This document shows positions 8,991 to 18,674 of a stretch of 64,000 nucleotides of DNA, piece by piece. The stretch lies in contig NZ_WSRZ01000002.1 of assembly GCF_009828585.1 (NCBI RefSeq), forward strand, positions 186,001 through 250,000, read 5' to 3'. The notes under the pieces were generated by a model. It saw only the letters and a program-made list of their open reading frames with translations, did not search any database and was not told the DNA's origin. The first letter of the stretch is position 1; every line of letters starts with the position of its first letter. This DNA comes from Shewanella litoralis. Its GTDB lineage: Bacteria > Pseudomonadota > Gammaproteobacteria > Enterobacterales > Shewanellaceae. A program made the translations under genes and the position numbers.

Positions 8991-10013
8991 TTATCGTAAC
9001 AGTTGCTTAATGGCTTGCGGGATATACTCAAGTAAGTCACTTGCAAGCACTGAATATTCACTTAATTCTTGTGCGGCTAAATCACCAGTTAGTCCGTGCA
9101 AATATACTCCAAGACAAGCTGCATTTAATGGGCTAAGGCCTTGAGCGCAAAACCCGCCAATCATTCCGGTTAACACATCACCCGTGCCAGCTTTGGCCAG
9201 AGCACTATTACCTGTAGGGTTAATAAAGGCATATTCACCGTTGCTTATCACGCTATTATGACCTTTTAATACCACTATAGCGTGTAACTGTTTTGCAGCT
9301 AATGTGGCGTAATGAGTACGATCGGCCTGAATTACTGCTACGTCAATATTCAGTAAGCGTGCCAGCTCTTTAGGATGCGGGGTAATAATACTGTTTTCAG
9401 GTAAACGTAACGGTGTTTGCGAGCTGCGCTGTGAGTGATGTAAGAAATGGCTGATAAAATTGAGTGCATCAGCGTCAAATACCATGCTTTGGCTGCGAGT
9501 TTGCAGTTCGCTGAGCAAGGCAAAGAAAAAACCATGATTGCCCTCAGCAATCGCCATGGCGCTTAACGGTGCTGTAGAGGCGTTAAACTCATCTTTACTT
9601 TGGCTAATAGCGAGACCACTGCCCACCGTAATAACCGCGGCTTTCTCTAATAAATCATCTAACTGTGCTACGGCTTTTTCATCAATAGATTCAGTGTCGA
9701 TTGATTGTAATTCGATAGACACAGAATCAGTCATTTGCGGACAAAATTCGGCGTAAATAACGGGCCGAGTCGGTAATGGCCGCATGACTATGTTGGGCGT
9801 TAATGCGCTTACGCTCTGACAAACACCAGGACTGCTGGCCAGTGTCACATAACCTGCGCCAGCTCTTAGTGCAGATAAACTCGATAAATACGCTGCGCCG
9901 CGATAATGCATTGAGCCTGCAATATTCAGTACATGGCCAAAGGTTGCTTTATGGCAATTATCAGGGCGCTCAGGTAACAGTGAGGTGATGTATTCTTTGG
10001 TGAGAGTTTGCAT
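8991..10013 (-). CDS. nnrD: ADP-dependent NAD(P)H-hydrate dehydratase
   Basis: 340 residues from ATG at 10013, preceded on its strand by AGGGG at good spacing; a longer frame to 10115 looks non-coding. The enzyme repairs damaged NAD(P)H by dehydrating (S)-NAD(P)H-hydrate with ADP. It is a ribokinase-fold protein: GHVLNIAGSMHYRGAAYLS near the N-terminus, ITPHPKELARLL in the middle and the signature NSALAKAGTGDVLTGMIGG near 275-295, where the Asp of GTGDVL is catalytic. The N-terminal epimerase (YjeF_N) half found in the E. coli-type fusion is absent, so the epimerase must be encoded elsewhere. It lies 117 bases downstream of guaD on the same strand and may share its transcript. Confidence 0.88.
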   Translation of the reverse strand: MQTLTKEYITSLLPERPDNCHKATFGHVLNIAGSMHYRGAAYLSSLSALRAGAGYVTLASSPGVCQSVSALTPNIVMRPLPTRPVIYAEFCPQMTDSVSIELQSIDTESIDEKAVAQLDDLLEKAAVITVGSGLAISQSKDEFNASTAPLSAMAIAEGNHGFFFALLSELQTRSQSMVFDADALNFISHFLHHSQRSSQTPLRLPENSIITPHPKELARLLNIDVAVIQADRTHYATLAAKQLHAIVVLKGHNSVISNGEYAFINPTGNSALAKAGTGDVLTGMIGGFCAQGLSPLNAACLGVYLHGLTGDLAAQELSEYSVLASDLLEYIPQAIKQLLR

Positions 10014-10130
10014 ATTAGCACCCCTAAAATTAACATCTGATAGTAACCATAACATAAGTGTGGTTAATTTTTGTGCGCTAACGCATATAATGACAACAGG
10101 GTAAGCTGTTGTCATTTATGCATATTAGCT

Positions 10131-11507
10131 TTATCTAAGGTTAAGCGTATCGCGTTGATACACCGACTTACCTGCAACAAAAGTTTCAAAGATGTTACGG
10201 TCATCACCCAGCATGATAAGCGCAAACAGTTTGTCTTCAATGCCATTTGAGTAGCTAAAACGCAGCTGTTGTAAATCGGTAGCGGCCCAGTCTAACACCA
10301 CAAAATCGGCTTCTTTACCGGGGATAAAGTTACCCACTTTGTCGTCGATGCTTAGTGATGTAGCTCCGCCTAAGGTGGCCATGTACAAACCTTTAAATGG
10401 CGACAGTTTTTGACCTTGTAACTGCATGACTTTGTAAGCTTCGTTTAAGGTTTGCAGCGGTGAAAAACTGGTGCCGGCACCCACATCGGTACCTAAACCA
10501 ACACGTACCTTTTTACTGTCTGCGGTGGTTAAATCAAATAAGCCACTGCCTAAAAACAAGTTAGAGGTCGGGCAAAAAGCAATCACTGAATCAGTTTGTT
10601 GAAAGCTGTCCCATTCTTTGTCGGTTAAATGAATCGCATGGGCAAAAATGGATTTTTTACCGGTTAAGCCATAATGATCATATACATCAAAGTAGCCTTC
10701 TCGTTCAGGAAATAATGATTTTACCCAGGCTATTTCGTCTTTGTTTTCAGATAAATGAGTATGCACATACACATCTGGGTATTGGGCTTTTAACTTACCT
10801 GCGAGTTGTAATTGTGCAGGCGTAGATGTAGGTGCAAAACGCGGGGTGATGGCGTATTGCAAACGGCCTTTATTGTGCCATTTTTCAATGAGGTTCTTTG
10901 AGTCCTGGTAGCTTGACTCTGGCGTGTCGAGTAACTCCGCTGGAGCATTGCGATCCATCATGACTTTACCGGCAATAAGGCGCATGTTTTTTGCTAATGC
11001 CGTTTCAAATAACGCATCGACAGATTGCGGATGAACCGTGCCAAACACTAATGCCGAAGTGGTGCCATTTTTGAGTAATTGATGAATAAAAAACTGCGAA
11101 ATTTTACGCGCATGGTCAATGTCACTAAATTGCTCTTCAGTAGGAAAGGTATAGCTATTCAGCCAGGTTAATAATTGTTCGCCGTATGCGGCAATCATTT
11201 GAGTTTGAGCGTAATGGGTGTGAGTGTCGATAAACCCCGGAATAATTAATTTACCTCGTTTGTCGATAATCGATGAGTATTGCTGCGCTGTTTGAGCGTC
11301 AAACGCTGTTAATGTTTTAATGTGACCATTTTCAATCACTAATAAGCCATCTTCAAGGTATTGATAAGCATCAAAAATATTGTTTACTTGACTAGGGTCT
11401 TGTAGGAAATGAAGAAAGCTTGAGCGAATGACGGTGGTATCAGCCATAGCCGTTGATGATAAAAGTGCAGCACTCACAAGCGCCGCAGAGGCGGTGTTTT
11501 TAGACAT
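10131..11507 (-). CDS. guaD: Guanine deaminase with a signal-peptide-like N-terminus
   Basis: 458 residues, amidohydrolase superfamily. It hydrolyses guanine to xanthine and ammonia. Metal-site motifs are present: PGFIDTHTHYAQTQMIAAYGEQLL (His96, His98), VHTHLSENKDEI, FAHAIHL and LGTDVGAGTSFS. Guanine deaminase is recognised by the HTHYxQ block and the DVGAGTS block. The odd feature is the start: residues 1-22 (MSKNTASAALVSAALLSSTAMA) look like a cleavable signal peptide with an AMA cleavage site before DTTV, whereas the usual enzyme is cytoplasmic. The mature part then begins with the normal guanine deaminase N-terminus. Downstream nnrD is probably cotranscribed. Confidence 0.85.
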   Translation of the reverse strand: MSKNTASAALVSAALLSSTAMADTTVIRSSFLHFLQDPSQVNNIFDAYQYLEDGLLVIENGHIKTLTAFDAQTAQQYSSIIDKRGKLIIPGFIDTHTHYAQTQMIAAYGEQLLTWLNSYTFPTEEQFSDIDHARKISQFFIHQLLKNGTTSALVFGTVHPQSVDALFETALAKNMRLIAGKVMMDRNAPAELLDTPESSYQDSKNLIEKWHNKGRLQYAITPRFAPTSTPAQLQLAGKLKAQYPDVYVHTHLSENKDEIAWVKSLFPEREGYFDVYDHYGLTGKKSIFAHAIHLTDKEWDSFQQTDSVIAFCPTSNLFLGSGLFDLTTADSKKVRVGLGTDVGAGTSFSPLQTLNEAYKVMQLQGQKLSPFKGLYMATLGGATSLSIDDKVGNFIPGKEADFVVLDWAATDLQQLRFSYSNGIEDKLFALIMLGDDRNIFETFVAGKSVYQRDTLNLR

Positions 11508-11847
11508 AAATACTCCATTTAATTGACAGATATAAATGGTTTTTGACTTGAGTATTCAAGCCCTTGTCAACAGAGTATTCCAACCGAAAACCATTAAAAG
11601 CATCCAGACTAAAGCCAGAACTGTGCCAAGATGTCAGTAGGCATTTTACGGCGTTAGCTGACTAAAATTGGGCGATATTGCGTTTGCTCTTAGCTACACT
11701 CTCACCAAAACAGTGCAGGTGCGCGTCAAAGTGAATCATGTGTTTAAGGTGTGAGCTTGGCATATTATCTATTTTGCGACATGCTAATATGAAGCTTATT
11801 TCGACATTAACGTAACGCGGATTAACCGACATTGAAATGGAGTGTTC
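11508..11847. other. 340-base intergenic region between divergent guaD and oxidoreductase genes
   Basis: It must hold the promoters of both divergent genes. The one structure I see is a separated inverted repeat, AATGGTTTT near 11535 and AAAACCATT near 11590. No purine riboswitch core or other RNA motif is recognisable and there is no coding frame. Confidence 0.5.
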
Positions 11848-12804
11848 ATGAAAAAAATAAACTGGGGCATTGTGAGTACAGGGCGAATAGCTGCGTTATT
11901 TTGTCAGGATCTGGCTTTCTCACCACAAAGCCATTTATATGCCGTTGCCGCTCGTCAGCAAGCGGATGCCGATACGTTTGCGAAACAATATAGGGCCGAT
12001 AAATCATACCAGGGTTATCAAGCGTTATTTGACGATCCTAATGTTGATATTGTGTATATCGCCACCCCACATAACTTTCACTTTCAACAAGCTTATGATG
12101 CCTTAATGGCGGGTAAGCATGTATTGTGCGAAAAACCAATGACAGTGTCAGTTGAAGAGTGCCAACAGTTGTGCCAATTGGCACAACAAAAGGGGTTACT
12201 GTTAATGGAAGCCTTATGGACCTATTTTTTACCGGCAATGAAGCAGGCCAAACAGTGGCTCGATGACGGTAAAATCGGCCAACTTAAGCATGTCAAAGTC
12301 GACTTTGGTTATCCCATTCCCTTCAGCCCAAATGGCCGTGAATATAATCCACAATTGGCTGGTGGCTGTTTACTTGATATGGGCATTTACCCGTTAGCTA
12401 TTGCTGACTACTTTTTAGCCGCCGATATCGATGATTTATATGTGCAAGCCCAGCTATGTGAAACGGGTGTTGAAGATGATGTGATTATTATCGCTAAATG
12501 TGAACAGGTTGCGGTAAGTCTCGCAAGTTCATTTCAATGTCGATTAAGTAATAATGCCTATTTGATTGGCGATAAAGGCTACATCGTTATTCCAGATGCA
12601 TTTAGAGCATCAGAGTGTCATTTATATCATCTCGATGATTTAGTTGACTCATATGCCGATAATCGCCATTCGTTGGGTTATCACTTTGAAGCCGATGAAG
12701 CCTGTCGATTAGTCGCTTTAGGGATAACCCAAAGCGATATCGTGTCGCATCAAGATAGCGTGTTGTTTCAGTCGCAACTGGCACGAGTCAAAGCGCTAAT
12801 TTAA
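11848..12804 (+). CDS. Gfo/Idh/MocA family oxidoreductase
   Basis: 318 residues from ATG 11848, with TGGAGTG just upstream; a GTG at 11842 is also in frame. NAD(P)-dependent dehydrogenase of the glucose-fructose oxidoreductase / inositol dehydrogenase family. The N-terminal Rossmann fold begins WGIVSTGRIAALF, VDIVYIATPHNFHF ends the nucleotide domain, and GKHVLCEKPMTVSVEEC carries the conserved EKP with the catalytic Lys. GGGCLLDMGIYPL-type sequence (here AGGCLLDMGIYPLAI) marks the C-terminal domain. The family resembles trans-1,2-dihydrobenzene-1,2-diol dehydrogenases, but the substrate cannot be set from sequence. It stands alone, divergent from guaD. Confidence 0.85.
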   Translation: MKKINWGIVSTGRIAALFCQDLAFSPQSHLYAVAARQQADADTFAKQYRADKSYQGYQALFDDPNVDIVYIATPHNFHFQQAYDALMAGKHVLCEKPMTVSVEECQQLCQLAQQKGLLLMEALWTYFLPAMKQAKQWLDDGKIGQLKHVKVDFGYPIPFSPNGREYNPQLAGGCLLDMGIYPLAIADYFLAADIDDLYVQAQLCETGVEDDVIIIAKCEQVAVSLASSFQCRLSNNAYLIGDKGYIVIPDAFRASECHLYHLDDLVDSYADNRHSLGYHFEADEACRLVALGITQSDIVSHQDSVLFQSQLARVKALI

Positions 12805-12838
12805 GATGATTACAAGCACAACGGCCGCCGCACATTGT

Positions 12839-14005
12839 TTATGTATTGCCCGTTGTGAACTGATTAATGCGTTTATTGTTGCTGTATTGCATGATAACTA
12901 ATGCCAGCGTGACTAGGCAGGCTAATATCATGCTGCTATAAAAACTCGCCGCGACTCCACCAGGAATAAACTCAACAAAAGAGGTAATAAACTGCCCGCC
13001 AAACACTGCCATGGTAAAATACGATAAATTTTTACCTCTGACGTTGGCTGCACTTTTCTCTACTGTCATATGGTTAAGTAAAGGAATACTAAAACCAAAG
13101 CCTACTCCAGCAAACACTGAACCAACCATTAACAATGGCAGGCCATCGGCGTTAGCAAAAACAATATGGCCAAGGGCATAGGCTGCAAATGCAACCGCGA
13201 GTAAATACGTTGTGCTCATGTATTTGACCACTTTTGGCATAAAATGCGCTGCAACAACGGCAACCAATGAGATAAACGCTAATACATTGCCTACAACTGC
13301 CTCGTTAAACCCTTGCTGTGCCATGCTATTTGGCAATTGAACAATGGCGGTAAAAAACACCACCATTGCCAATGTGGCAAATAGATACACTTGCTTGAGT
13401 GACAAGCCTTGTTGAGCCTGCGGGGCATTACCTTGTGTTTCATCGCTGAGAGAGGGCGATTTACGTGGCACAAACAGCAACAGCATCAGTAAACATAACC
13501 AAGCAACCAAATATAAACTTAACGGATAGGCCCAATGTAAGCTGGCCAGTTTGCCGCCCAAAAATAAAAATAATACTCCGCCAAGTTCAATCGCCATGCC
13601 TTGTTTGGCAATCATGCTCAAGCGTTCATTACCCACATACCACTGCGAAATCAATACCGTACTGCTTGCCATCACCACGGCCGTAATGCCGCCTAATAAA
13701 ATACGGTTAGACAAGACAAACCAGGGGCCTTGTAGCCAATATACGGCAAATCCTAAGGCGCCATACAGTATCAAACCGAAGATAAGTGAGCGATAAGCGC
13801 CAAATTTATCAATTGATTTACCTGCGAGTGGGGCAAATATTACCGCGCCTAATGCCGGAAATGTCACCAACCATACCGCATATTCATTAATGCCCAAGGC
13901 ATTGGATATACTGATTAACCCGGGCGCAACAAGGGCGCCAACCATAATGGTGAGGCTAGCGATACACAGCAGCGTATAACTGCCCAATTTAGATAAATGA
14001 GTCAT
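12839..14005 (-). CDS. MFS transporter
   Basis: 388 residues from ATG 14005 (MTHLSKLGSYTLLC), with AGGT upstream; a frame to 14041 adds 12 residues that run through the 16-bp repeats. Twelve hydrophobic segments are visible. The loop 2-3 motif is PLAGKSIDKFGAYRSLIFG, the typical major facilitator motif A, and a hydrophilic central loop (SLSDETQGNAPQAQQG) splits the two halves. It is probably a drug or metabolite efflux protein of the inner membrane; the substrate is unknown. The gene converges on the oxidoreductase gene and may be controlled through the repeats at 14031-14069. Confidence 0.82.
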   Translation of the reverse strand: MTHLSKLGSYTLLCIASLTIMVGALVAPGLISISNALGINEYAVWLVTFPALGAVIFAPLAGKSIDKFGAYRSLIFGLILYGALGFAVYWLQGPWFVLSNRILLGGITAVVMASSTVLISQWYVGNERLSMIAKQGMAIELGGVLFLFLGGKLASLHWAYPLSLYLVAWLCLLMLLLFVPRKSPSLSDETQGNAPQAQQGLSLKQVYLFATLAMVVFFTAIVQLPNSMAQQGFNEAVVGNVLAFISLVAVVAAHFMPKVVKYMSTTYLLAVAFAAYALGHIVFANADGLPLLMVGSVFAGVGFGFSIPLLNHMTVEKSAANVRGKNLSYFTMAVFGGQFITSFVEFIPGGVAASFYSSMILACLVTLALVIMQYSNNKRINQFTTGNT

Positions 14006-14030
14006 GGGTATTACCTGTGAAATAGTCGAA

Positions 14031-14069
14031 CAATGGTCCATTCAATCAATGGTCCATTCAATCAATGGT
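14031..14069. repeat. Tandem 16-bp repeats upstream of the MFS gene, possible operator
   Basis: CAATGGTCCATTCAAT is present twice in a row (14031-14046, 14047-14062) and a third partial copy CAATGGT follows. Each full unit contains AATGG-T-CCATT, an inverted repeat of the kind bound by dimeric regulators. It lies 26 bases upstream of the MFS start. Confidence 0.6.
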
Positions 14070-14130
14070 TAGATAGAAACGACCTTGCGAATGAATGTCT
14101 TGTGCCAGGTCGTTTGATTAAGACTGGGCG

Positions 14131-14781
14131 TTAAGTTAATGCTTTTAGTGTGTCGATAATGTCGTCTGGCTCTGAGCGGGTGCGATAATCTACATCAACA
14201 AAACGCCAAGCAACCTTGCCCGCACGGTCAACTACAAATGTTGCCGGGATAGGTAATATTGCGCCGTTGCCATTGTTAATCGCGTCTAAATCGAGGTTAC
14301 GATCCACGCGCATATGCTCACTCAGAAACGCCGGGACTTGCCACGCTACGCCAAATTGCGCCGCGATTTTTGCGTCTTGATCTGACAACACCTCAAAATC
14401 CATATTGCTGATTTCATCTTGGGTCATTGACCCGTCTGGGATTTGAGGGCTAATAGCAACAAGCTGTGCACCTAGGGCGTTAATATCACTTAAGCGTGCT
14501 TGCAATGCGCGCAGTTGTAAATTGCAATAAGGGCACCAACTGCCTCGATAAAATGTCACTACAACCGGGCCTTTTTGCAATAAATTGGCCAGTGAAACGG
14601 CTTGGCCATTTGCATTGGGAAGTGAAAACGTAGGTGCGTTTTGCCCAAGTGTTAAGGCGTCGTTACCTTGTTGAAACGATTTTGACTGGGCAATTATCTC
14701 GTCAACCTTTTGCATAAAGGCAGGATTTTTTTGTCTTCCTTCTGCGACTTTTGCTTCTGTTTGCTTTTGTAAGCTTTGCAT
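14131..14781 (-). CDS. Peroxiredoxin-like protein (AhpC/TSA family)
   Basis: 216 residues. A thioredoxin-fold peroxidase: VVVTFYRGSWCPYCNLQLRALQ places the redox pair at Cys83 and Cys86, giving a thioredoxin-like CxxC in the peroxidatic position. The family pattern APTFSLPNANGQAVSL precedes it. The N-terminal 40 residues are a charged helix (KVAEGRQKNPAFMQKVDEII). No signal peptide, so cytoplasmic. It is divergently placed against a LysR gene at 14912 with 130 bases between, so that regulator probably controls it. Likely role: reduction of peroxides or alkyl hydroperoxides. Confidence 0.85.
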   Translation of the reverse strand: MQSLQKQTEAKVAEGRQKNPAFMQKVDEIIAQSKSFQQGNDALTLGQNAPTFSLPNANGQAVSLANLLQKGPVVVTFYRGSWCPYCNLQLRALQARLSDINALGAQLVAISPQIPDGSMTQDEISNMDFEVLSDQDAKIAAQFGVAWQVPAFLSEHMRVDRNLDLDAINNGNGAILPIPATFVVDRAGKVAWRFVDVDYRTRSEPDDIIDTLKALT

Positions 14782-14911
14782 CGTGTTTTCCTATCGGTTA
14801 ACGCTGTTTTACAGCCTGTAATCTTATTGGTTGTAGAATAAACACAAACAAGCCATAACAAAAATGTTATTATTTGATGGAATCTATAGCAAAAACGCAT
14901 AGGGGTGTGGT

Positions 14912-15820
14912 GTGGATATTAAATTGCTTAATAGCTTTATCAGCGTGGCAGTACATCAAAGTTTTTCTGGCGCGGCGCGCGAGCTAAATACTGTGCAACC
15001 TGCCATTAGTCGGCATATTGCGATGCTGGAAGATGAACTTGGAGTATTGTTGTTTATTCGTAACTCGCGTGAAGTGATGATCACGACAGCAGGTGAGCAA
15101 TTACTGCATGATGCCAAACAGATTATAGCTTTGGCAGAAAAAGCAAAAAGCCAGGTAAAGCGAGCAGAGCAAGGGCAGGTGGGCGAGTTAAAAATTGCCT
15201 ATTTAAGTTCTGCCTGCTTAAGTTTTATGGCCGACCTAATTCGCCGTTACTCGCAGTTATACCCAGATGTGCATGTCAGCTTATTTGAGATGACCGCGAC
15301 AGAACAAATAGAAGCATTTAAGCAAAATAGTATTGATGTGGGTTTTTCTCGGCCATTACCCACAGGTATTCAAGATGAATTTAGCAGTAAAGATATCTAT
15401 ATCGACAAGCTTGTGGCCGTTGTGGGAGCACACCACCCTTTAGCACAATACACTCAAATCGCATTGAGCCAGTTACAGCAACAAAAATTAATTGTATTCC
15501 ATCGAGATGAAGCCGTCGGCTTGTTTGATGACACTATCATGATGTGTAAACAAGCAGGGTTTTCAGCCAATATCGTGAGTCAGCCTCGGCATATGCAAAC
15601 CTTATTAACCGAGGTGGCAGCGGGCTTAGGCGTCGCCATTGCGCCATATTGTATTAGTAAATTATACAGTCAAGGCTGCCACTTTTTAACGCTTACTGAT
15701 GCGCACAAATCCATTGCGACGCAGTTGCATGTCAAGTCAACTAATCACAGTGCCACGGTCGATGCCTTTGTGGCGCTTGTCATCGCTAATCAACCAAGCA
15801 TTGCAAAAAGTATGGCCTAA
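14912..15820 (+). CDS. LysR family transcriptional regulator
   Basis: 302 residues, starting with GTG at 14912 behind AGGGGTG. The N-terminal winged helix-turn-helix reads LLNSFISVAVHQSFSGAARELNTVQPAISRHIAMLEDELGVLLF, a standard LysR DNA-binding domain. Residues 90-300 form the periplasmic-binding-like effector domain (GELKIAYLSSACL). It faces the peroxiredoxin-like gene and most likely regulates it. The effector is unknown. The effector domain is close to the BenM/CatR type, which often bind aromatic acids, but this is only a resemblance. Confidence 0.88.
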   Translation: MDIKLLNSFISVAVHQSFSGAARELNTVQPAISRHIAMLEDELGVLLFIRNSREVMITTAGEQLLHDAKQIIALAEKAKSQVKRAEQGQVGELKIAYLSSACLSFMADLIRRYSQLYPDVHVSLFEMTATEQIEAFKQNSIDVGFSRPLPTGIQDEFSSKDIYIDKLVAVVGAHHPLAQYTQIALSQLQQQKLIVFHRDEAVGLFDDTIMMCKQAGFSANIVSQPRHMQTLLTEVAAGLGVAIAPYCISKLYSQGCHFLTLTDAHKSIATQLHVKSTNHSATVDAFVALVIANQPSIAKSMA

Positions 15821-15940
15821 TAAAAACTGGGGTTATGTTGCTGTATGCTACTTATGCCCTAAAATAGCCTTATTGCCGATGGTTATCGGCATACTATCAC
15901 GGCAATAATTACATGAATAAGCCAGAGTAAGGCATTGATT

Positions 15941-17065
15941 ATGTACAAGGTTTTACCCCAAAGTAGACGTTATTCTGAGCTTGATTGGTTACGGGTGATA
16001 TTAATTTTTGCTGTTTTTTTGCATCATGTCTTTATGCCATTCAATGGTGATGGCTGGCATGTTATGAATAATGACTCGAGCAAAGTGCTTGACGATATTA
16101 TGGTTTACTTTGAACAGCTTAGGCTGCAAACGTTATTTTTTATTGCAGGCGCGGGTAGTTTGTTGTTACTGCAAAAGAAATCTGCAAAGTCGTTCATGCT
16201 AAGTAAATTCCATCGGTTATTTATACCATTACTGGTGGGGATGATATTAATTGTACCGCCGCAAAACTATGTCGAAAATATCGCCGATTATGAGTCATTG
16301 TTATCGGCTTATGGCCAACTTATGTGGTCGTTTGATAACAATCACTTATGGTTTATCGAGTTTCTGCTGATATTTATGTTACTGGCTATACCGTTTAAAC
16401 GCTTTTTAGATGGCGCAATGGGGACAGTGTGGCTTAAATGGCTTGAACGTCTGAGTCAGTCGCCATTTGGAGTATTATCGTTAGGGCTGGTGTTGGTCAT
16501 AGTGAGAGGGTTGGCAAAATACTTAATGCCTGATGACAGCCATCATATTGAAAACCTGTCATTGAGTTTGTTTTATCTGTTTTTCTTTTTAGCAGGCATG
16601 AGCTTTATACACAGTCGGCAGATTTGGCAAACATTGGCTTTGCATCGTCGCACCTATTTAATCAGTCTACTCATTAGCACGTTACTCTTTTATGGATATT
16701 ATTATTCGCCAGATTTAAGCCCGTATTTGTCATTAACAACTCGGTGGCAAAGTTGGTGGTGGGTGTGCACCATGGTGTCGTGGTCGGGGTTATTAACCAT
16801 GGTAGGGTTTGCCAGTGCGTACATTCCTAAAACCCCAAGGTGGTTAATGCAAACCAATGAACTCATTTACCCATTTTATATTTTGCATCAAACCGTCATT
16901 GTGATGTTGGCGTTTTATATCGTGCAGTGGCAGGCGGGAATAATGGTTAAATCGCTCAGTTTACTTGTTAGCGCCTTTATTATTTGTACAGCGCTGTGTT
17001 ATTGGGTCATAAAACCCTTTAACCTGATGCGCTATTTATTTGGCCTAAAAAAGGTCAGTCATTGA
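15941..17065 (+). CDS. Acyltransferase 3 family integral membrane protein
   Basis: 374 residues from ATG 15941; a TTG at 15935 is also in frame. About ten membrane segments. The N-terminus has ELDWLRVILIFAVFLHHVFMPF, the DxLR...H core of acyltransferase 3 proteins, which transfer acyl groups to sugars or other acceptors at the inner membrane. Further family marks are LFFIAGAGSLLLL, NNHLWFIEFLLIF and FYILHQTVIVMLAF. It belongs to the branch related to glucan-modifying OpgC-like proteins. The target is unknown. It ends 21 bases from the convergent HD-GYP gene. Confidence 0.8.
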   Translation: MYKVLPQSRRYSELDWLRVILIFAVFLHHVFMPFNGDGWHVMNNDSSKVLDDIMVYFEQLRLQTLFFIAGAGSLLLLQKKSAKSFMLSKFHRLFIPLLVGMILIVPPQNYVENIADYESLLSAYGQLMWSFDNNHLWFIEFLLIFMLLAIPFKRFLDGAMGTVWLKWLERLSQSPFGVLSLGLVLVIVRGLAKYLMPDDSHHIENLSLSLFYLFFFLAGMSFIHSRQIWQTLALHRRTYLISLLISTLLFYGYYYSPDLSPYLSLTTRWQSWWWVCTMVSWSGLLTMVGFASAYIPKTPRWLMQTNELIYPFYILHQTVIVMLAFYIVQWQAGIMVKSLSLLVSAFIICTALCYWVIKPFNLMRYLFGLKKVSH

Positions 17066-17086
17066 TTCTTTATATCCAATAAAAAC

Positions 17087-18301
17087 TTAACCCTCGTGGG
17101 CCAGAAACTCGATTATTTGTTCCATATTGAGATTGTAATCGTCAGCCCGAACGCATTTGACAATTAAATCGTCGGTGACGGTGGCCAGATCGATCTTATG
17201 GCCTACTTCAAAGTGATCCGGCTTTAAATGATAAAACGGTTTCACTAGTGGGCGGATAGGATCTTTTGGATTATGGCCTTGCACAATGGCCAATCTGTTG
17301 GATTCTAACTGCACCACAGAGCCGACAGGGTAAACTCCCATACAGCGAATAAATTGATCGACTAAATCTTTGTCGAGTTCATTCTTATCTGCCAGTGCCC
17401 GCAATATGCTGAAGGCTTTAACTTGAGCATAACCTTCTTTATAACAGCGGTTTGATGTCAAGGCATCGAAAATATCGCAAATGCTGATCATGCGGCCATA
17501 TAAGGTAATTTTTTCAGCAGGTACACCAAAAGGGTAGCCTTCACCGTTGAGTTTTTCATGGTGTAAGCTGGCAACCTCTAAACTTAACGGGCTGATGCCT
17601 GGTGTGTTCTTCATGATCTCAATCGAATAACTGGCGTGAGTTTTCATAATATGAAACTCTTCATCGGTTAATCTGTCGGGTTTGTTCAAAATCCGGTCGG
17701 GGATCATAATTTTGCCGACATCATGCAAAAATGCGCCAACCGCTAATTGATTCACAATGTCTTTGTCGATTTTTTTATACACCGCAAACATGGTCATCAA
17801 TACCGATACCGAAACCGAATGCTCCAATAAATATTCGTCTTTATTACGGATGTTAATCACGCAAGACAGGGCATTAGGATTATTAAAAATAAGGTCGGTA
17901 GACTCAGTGGTAATTTTTTGCACCGGATCCATGTCTAATGGCAAACCATGCTGGGCATTATGAAACAGCTTTTTTTGAATATCTTTTGATTCGTTAAATA
18001 CCTGGCGCGCCCTAACAATTTCTTGATTAAAGAAATTCGGTTTGGTTATTGGTCGTGCGGGGGCTACTTGACGAGGTGGTTGCAGCGGTGCTTTGGTTTG
18101 TGGCGCACTTTGTTCAACAATGTTTTCGGCTTTACTGGTATCAATGAGTAGCTTAGTCACGGATTTACGTTTTAATGCCTCAATAACACGTTCACTTTTA
18201 AGCACGCCCGGTTTAGTCAGCGAAAACGTGTCTTTAGGCTCGGTGATCTCGACCACATACATTCCAACTCGTACGTCAGTAATGTCATGTTCAATCAGCA
18301 T
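17087..18301 (-). CDS. HD-GYP domain cyclic-di-GMP phosphodiesterase (DUF3391 N-terminal)
   Basis: 404 residues. Residues 1-100 match DUF3391 (IEHDITDVRVGMYVVEI), a domain often fused before HD-GYP. The HD-GYP domain is complete: HD at 193-194 within FLHDVGKIMIPDRI, and HHEKLNGEGYP at 247-257, with upstream E160-H161. This domain hydrolyses c-di-GMP to pGpG or GMP and so favours motility over biofilm. No membrane segment is seen, so the protein is cytoplasmic. The gene is alone on its strand. Confidence 0.9.
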   Translation of the reverse strand: MLIEHDITDVRVGMYVVEITEPKDTFSLTKPGVLKSERVIEALKRKSVTKLLIDTSKAENIVEQSAPQTKAPLQPPRQVAPARPITKPNFFNQEIVRARQVFNESKDIQKKLFHNAQHGLPLDMDPVQKITTESTDLIFNNPNALSCVINIRNKDEYLLEHSVSVSVLMTMFAVYKKIDKDIVNQLAVGAFLHDVGKIMIPDRILNKPDRLTDEEFHIMKTHASYSIEIMKNTPGISPLSLEVASLHHEKLNGEGYPFGVPAEKITLYGRMISICDIFDALTSNRCYKEGYAQVKAFSILRALADKNELDKDLVDQFIRCMGVYPVGSVVQLESNRLAIVQGHNPKDPIRPLVKPFYHLKPDHFEVGHKIDLATVTDDLIVKCVRADDYNLNMEQIIEFLAHEG

Positions 18302-18674
18302 AAATCGATTCCTTGGGGCTATTTACCACATTATTGTTGTCAACCACAGCGCACTTAATGTGTACGTCGTGTTACAAGATAGCTTATTTATGTCGGCAAT
18401 ATAAGTGCAATAACGTTACCGAATTCAAGCTTTGCTGTAATCGTTATGTCTATTTCTTTCGTGTTGTTAATCAATGATCTATTACCGTTCATAAATTGCA
18501 GTTTATGCTGAATTTTATTTAAGGTCCAACAGCTTTGAGAGATGAATATTTTTTTGTATTATTTTTGCACGATCTAGTCAATATATACCGTCAGTTCAAG
18601 TCATTAAATGATGATGAAACAGCAGTCATAGATCGCTGTCACCTTCAATCGACCCTGGTGCAAACCTCTTGGCT
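18302..18674. other. 373-base intergenic region, no gene seen
   Basis: It lies between the HD-GYP start and the dioxygenase stop, both on the minus strand. It is AT-rich. I see no coding frame, repeat or clear terminator. The promoter of the HD-GYP gene should be at its left end. Confidence 0.5.
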
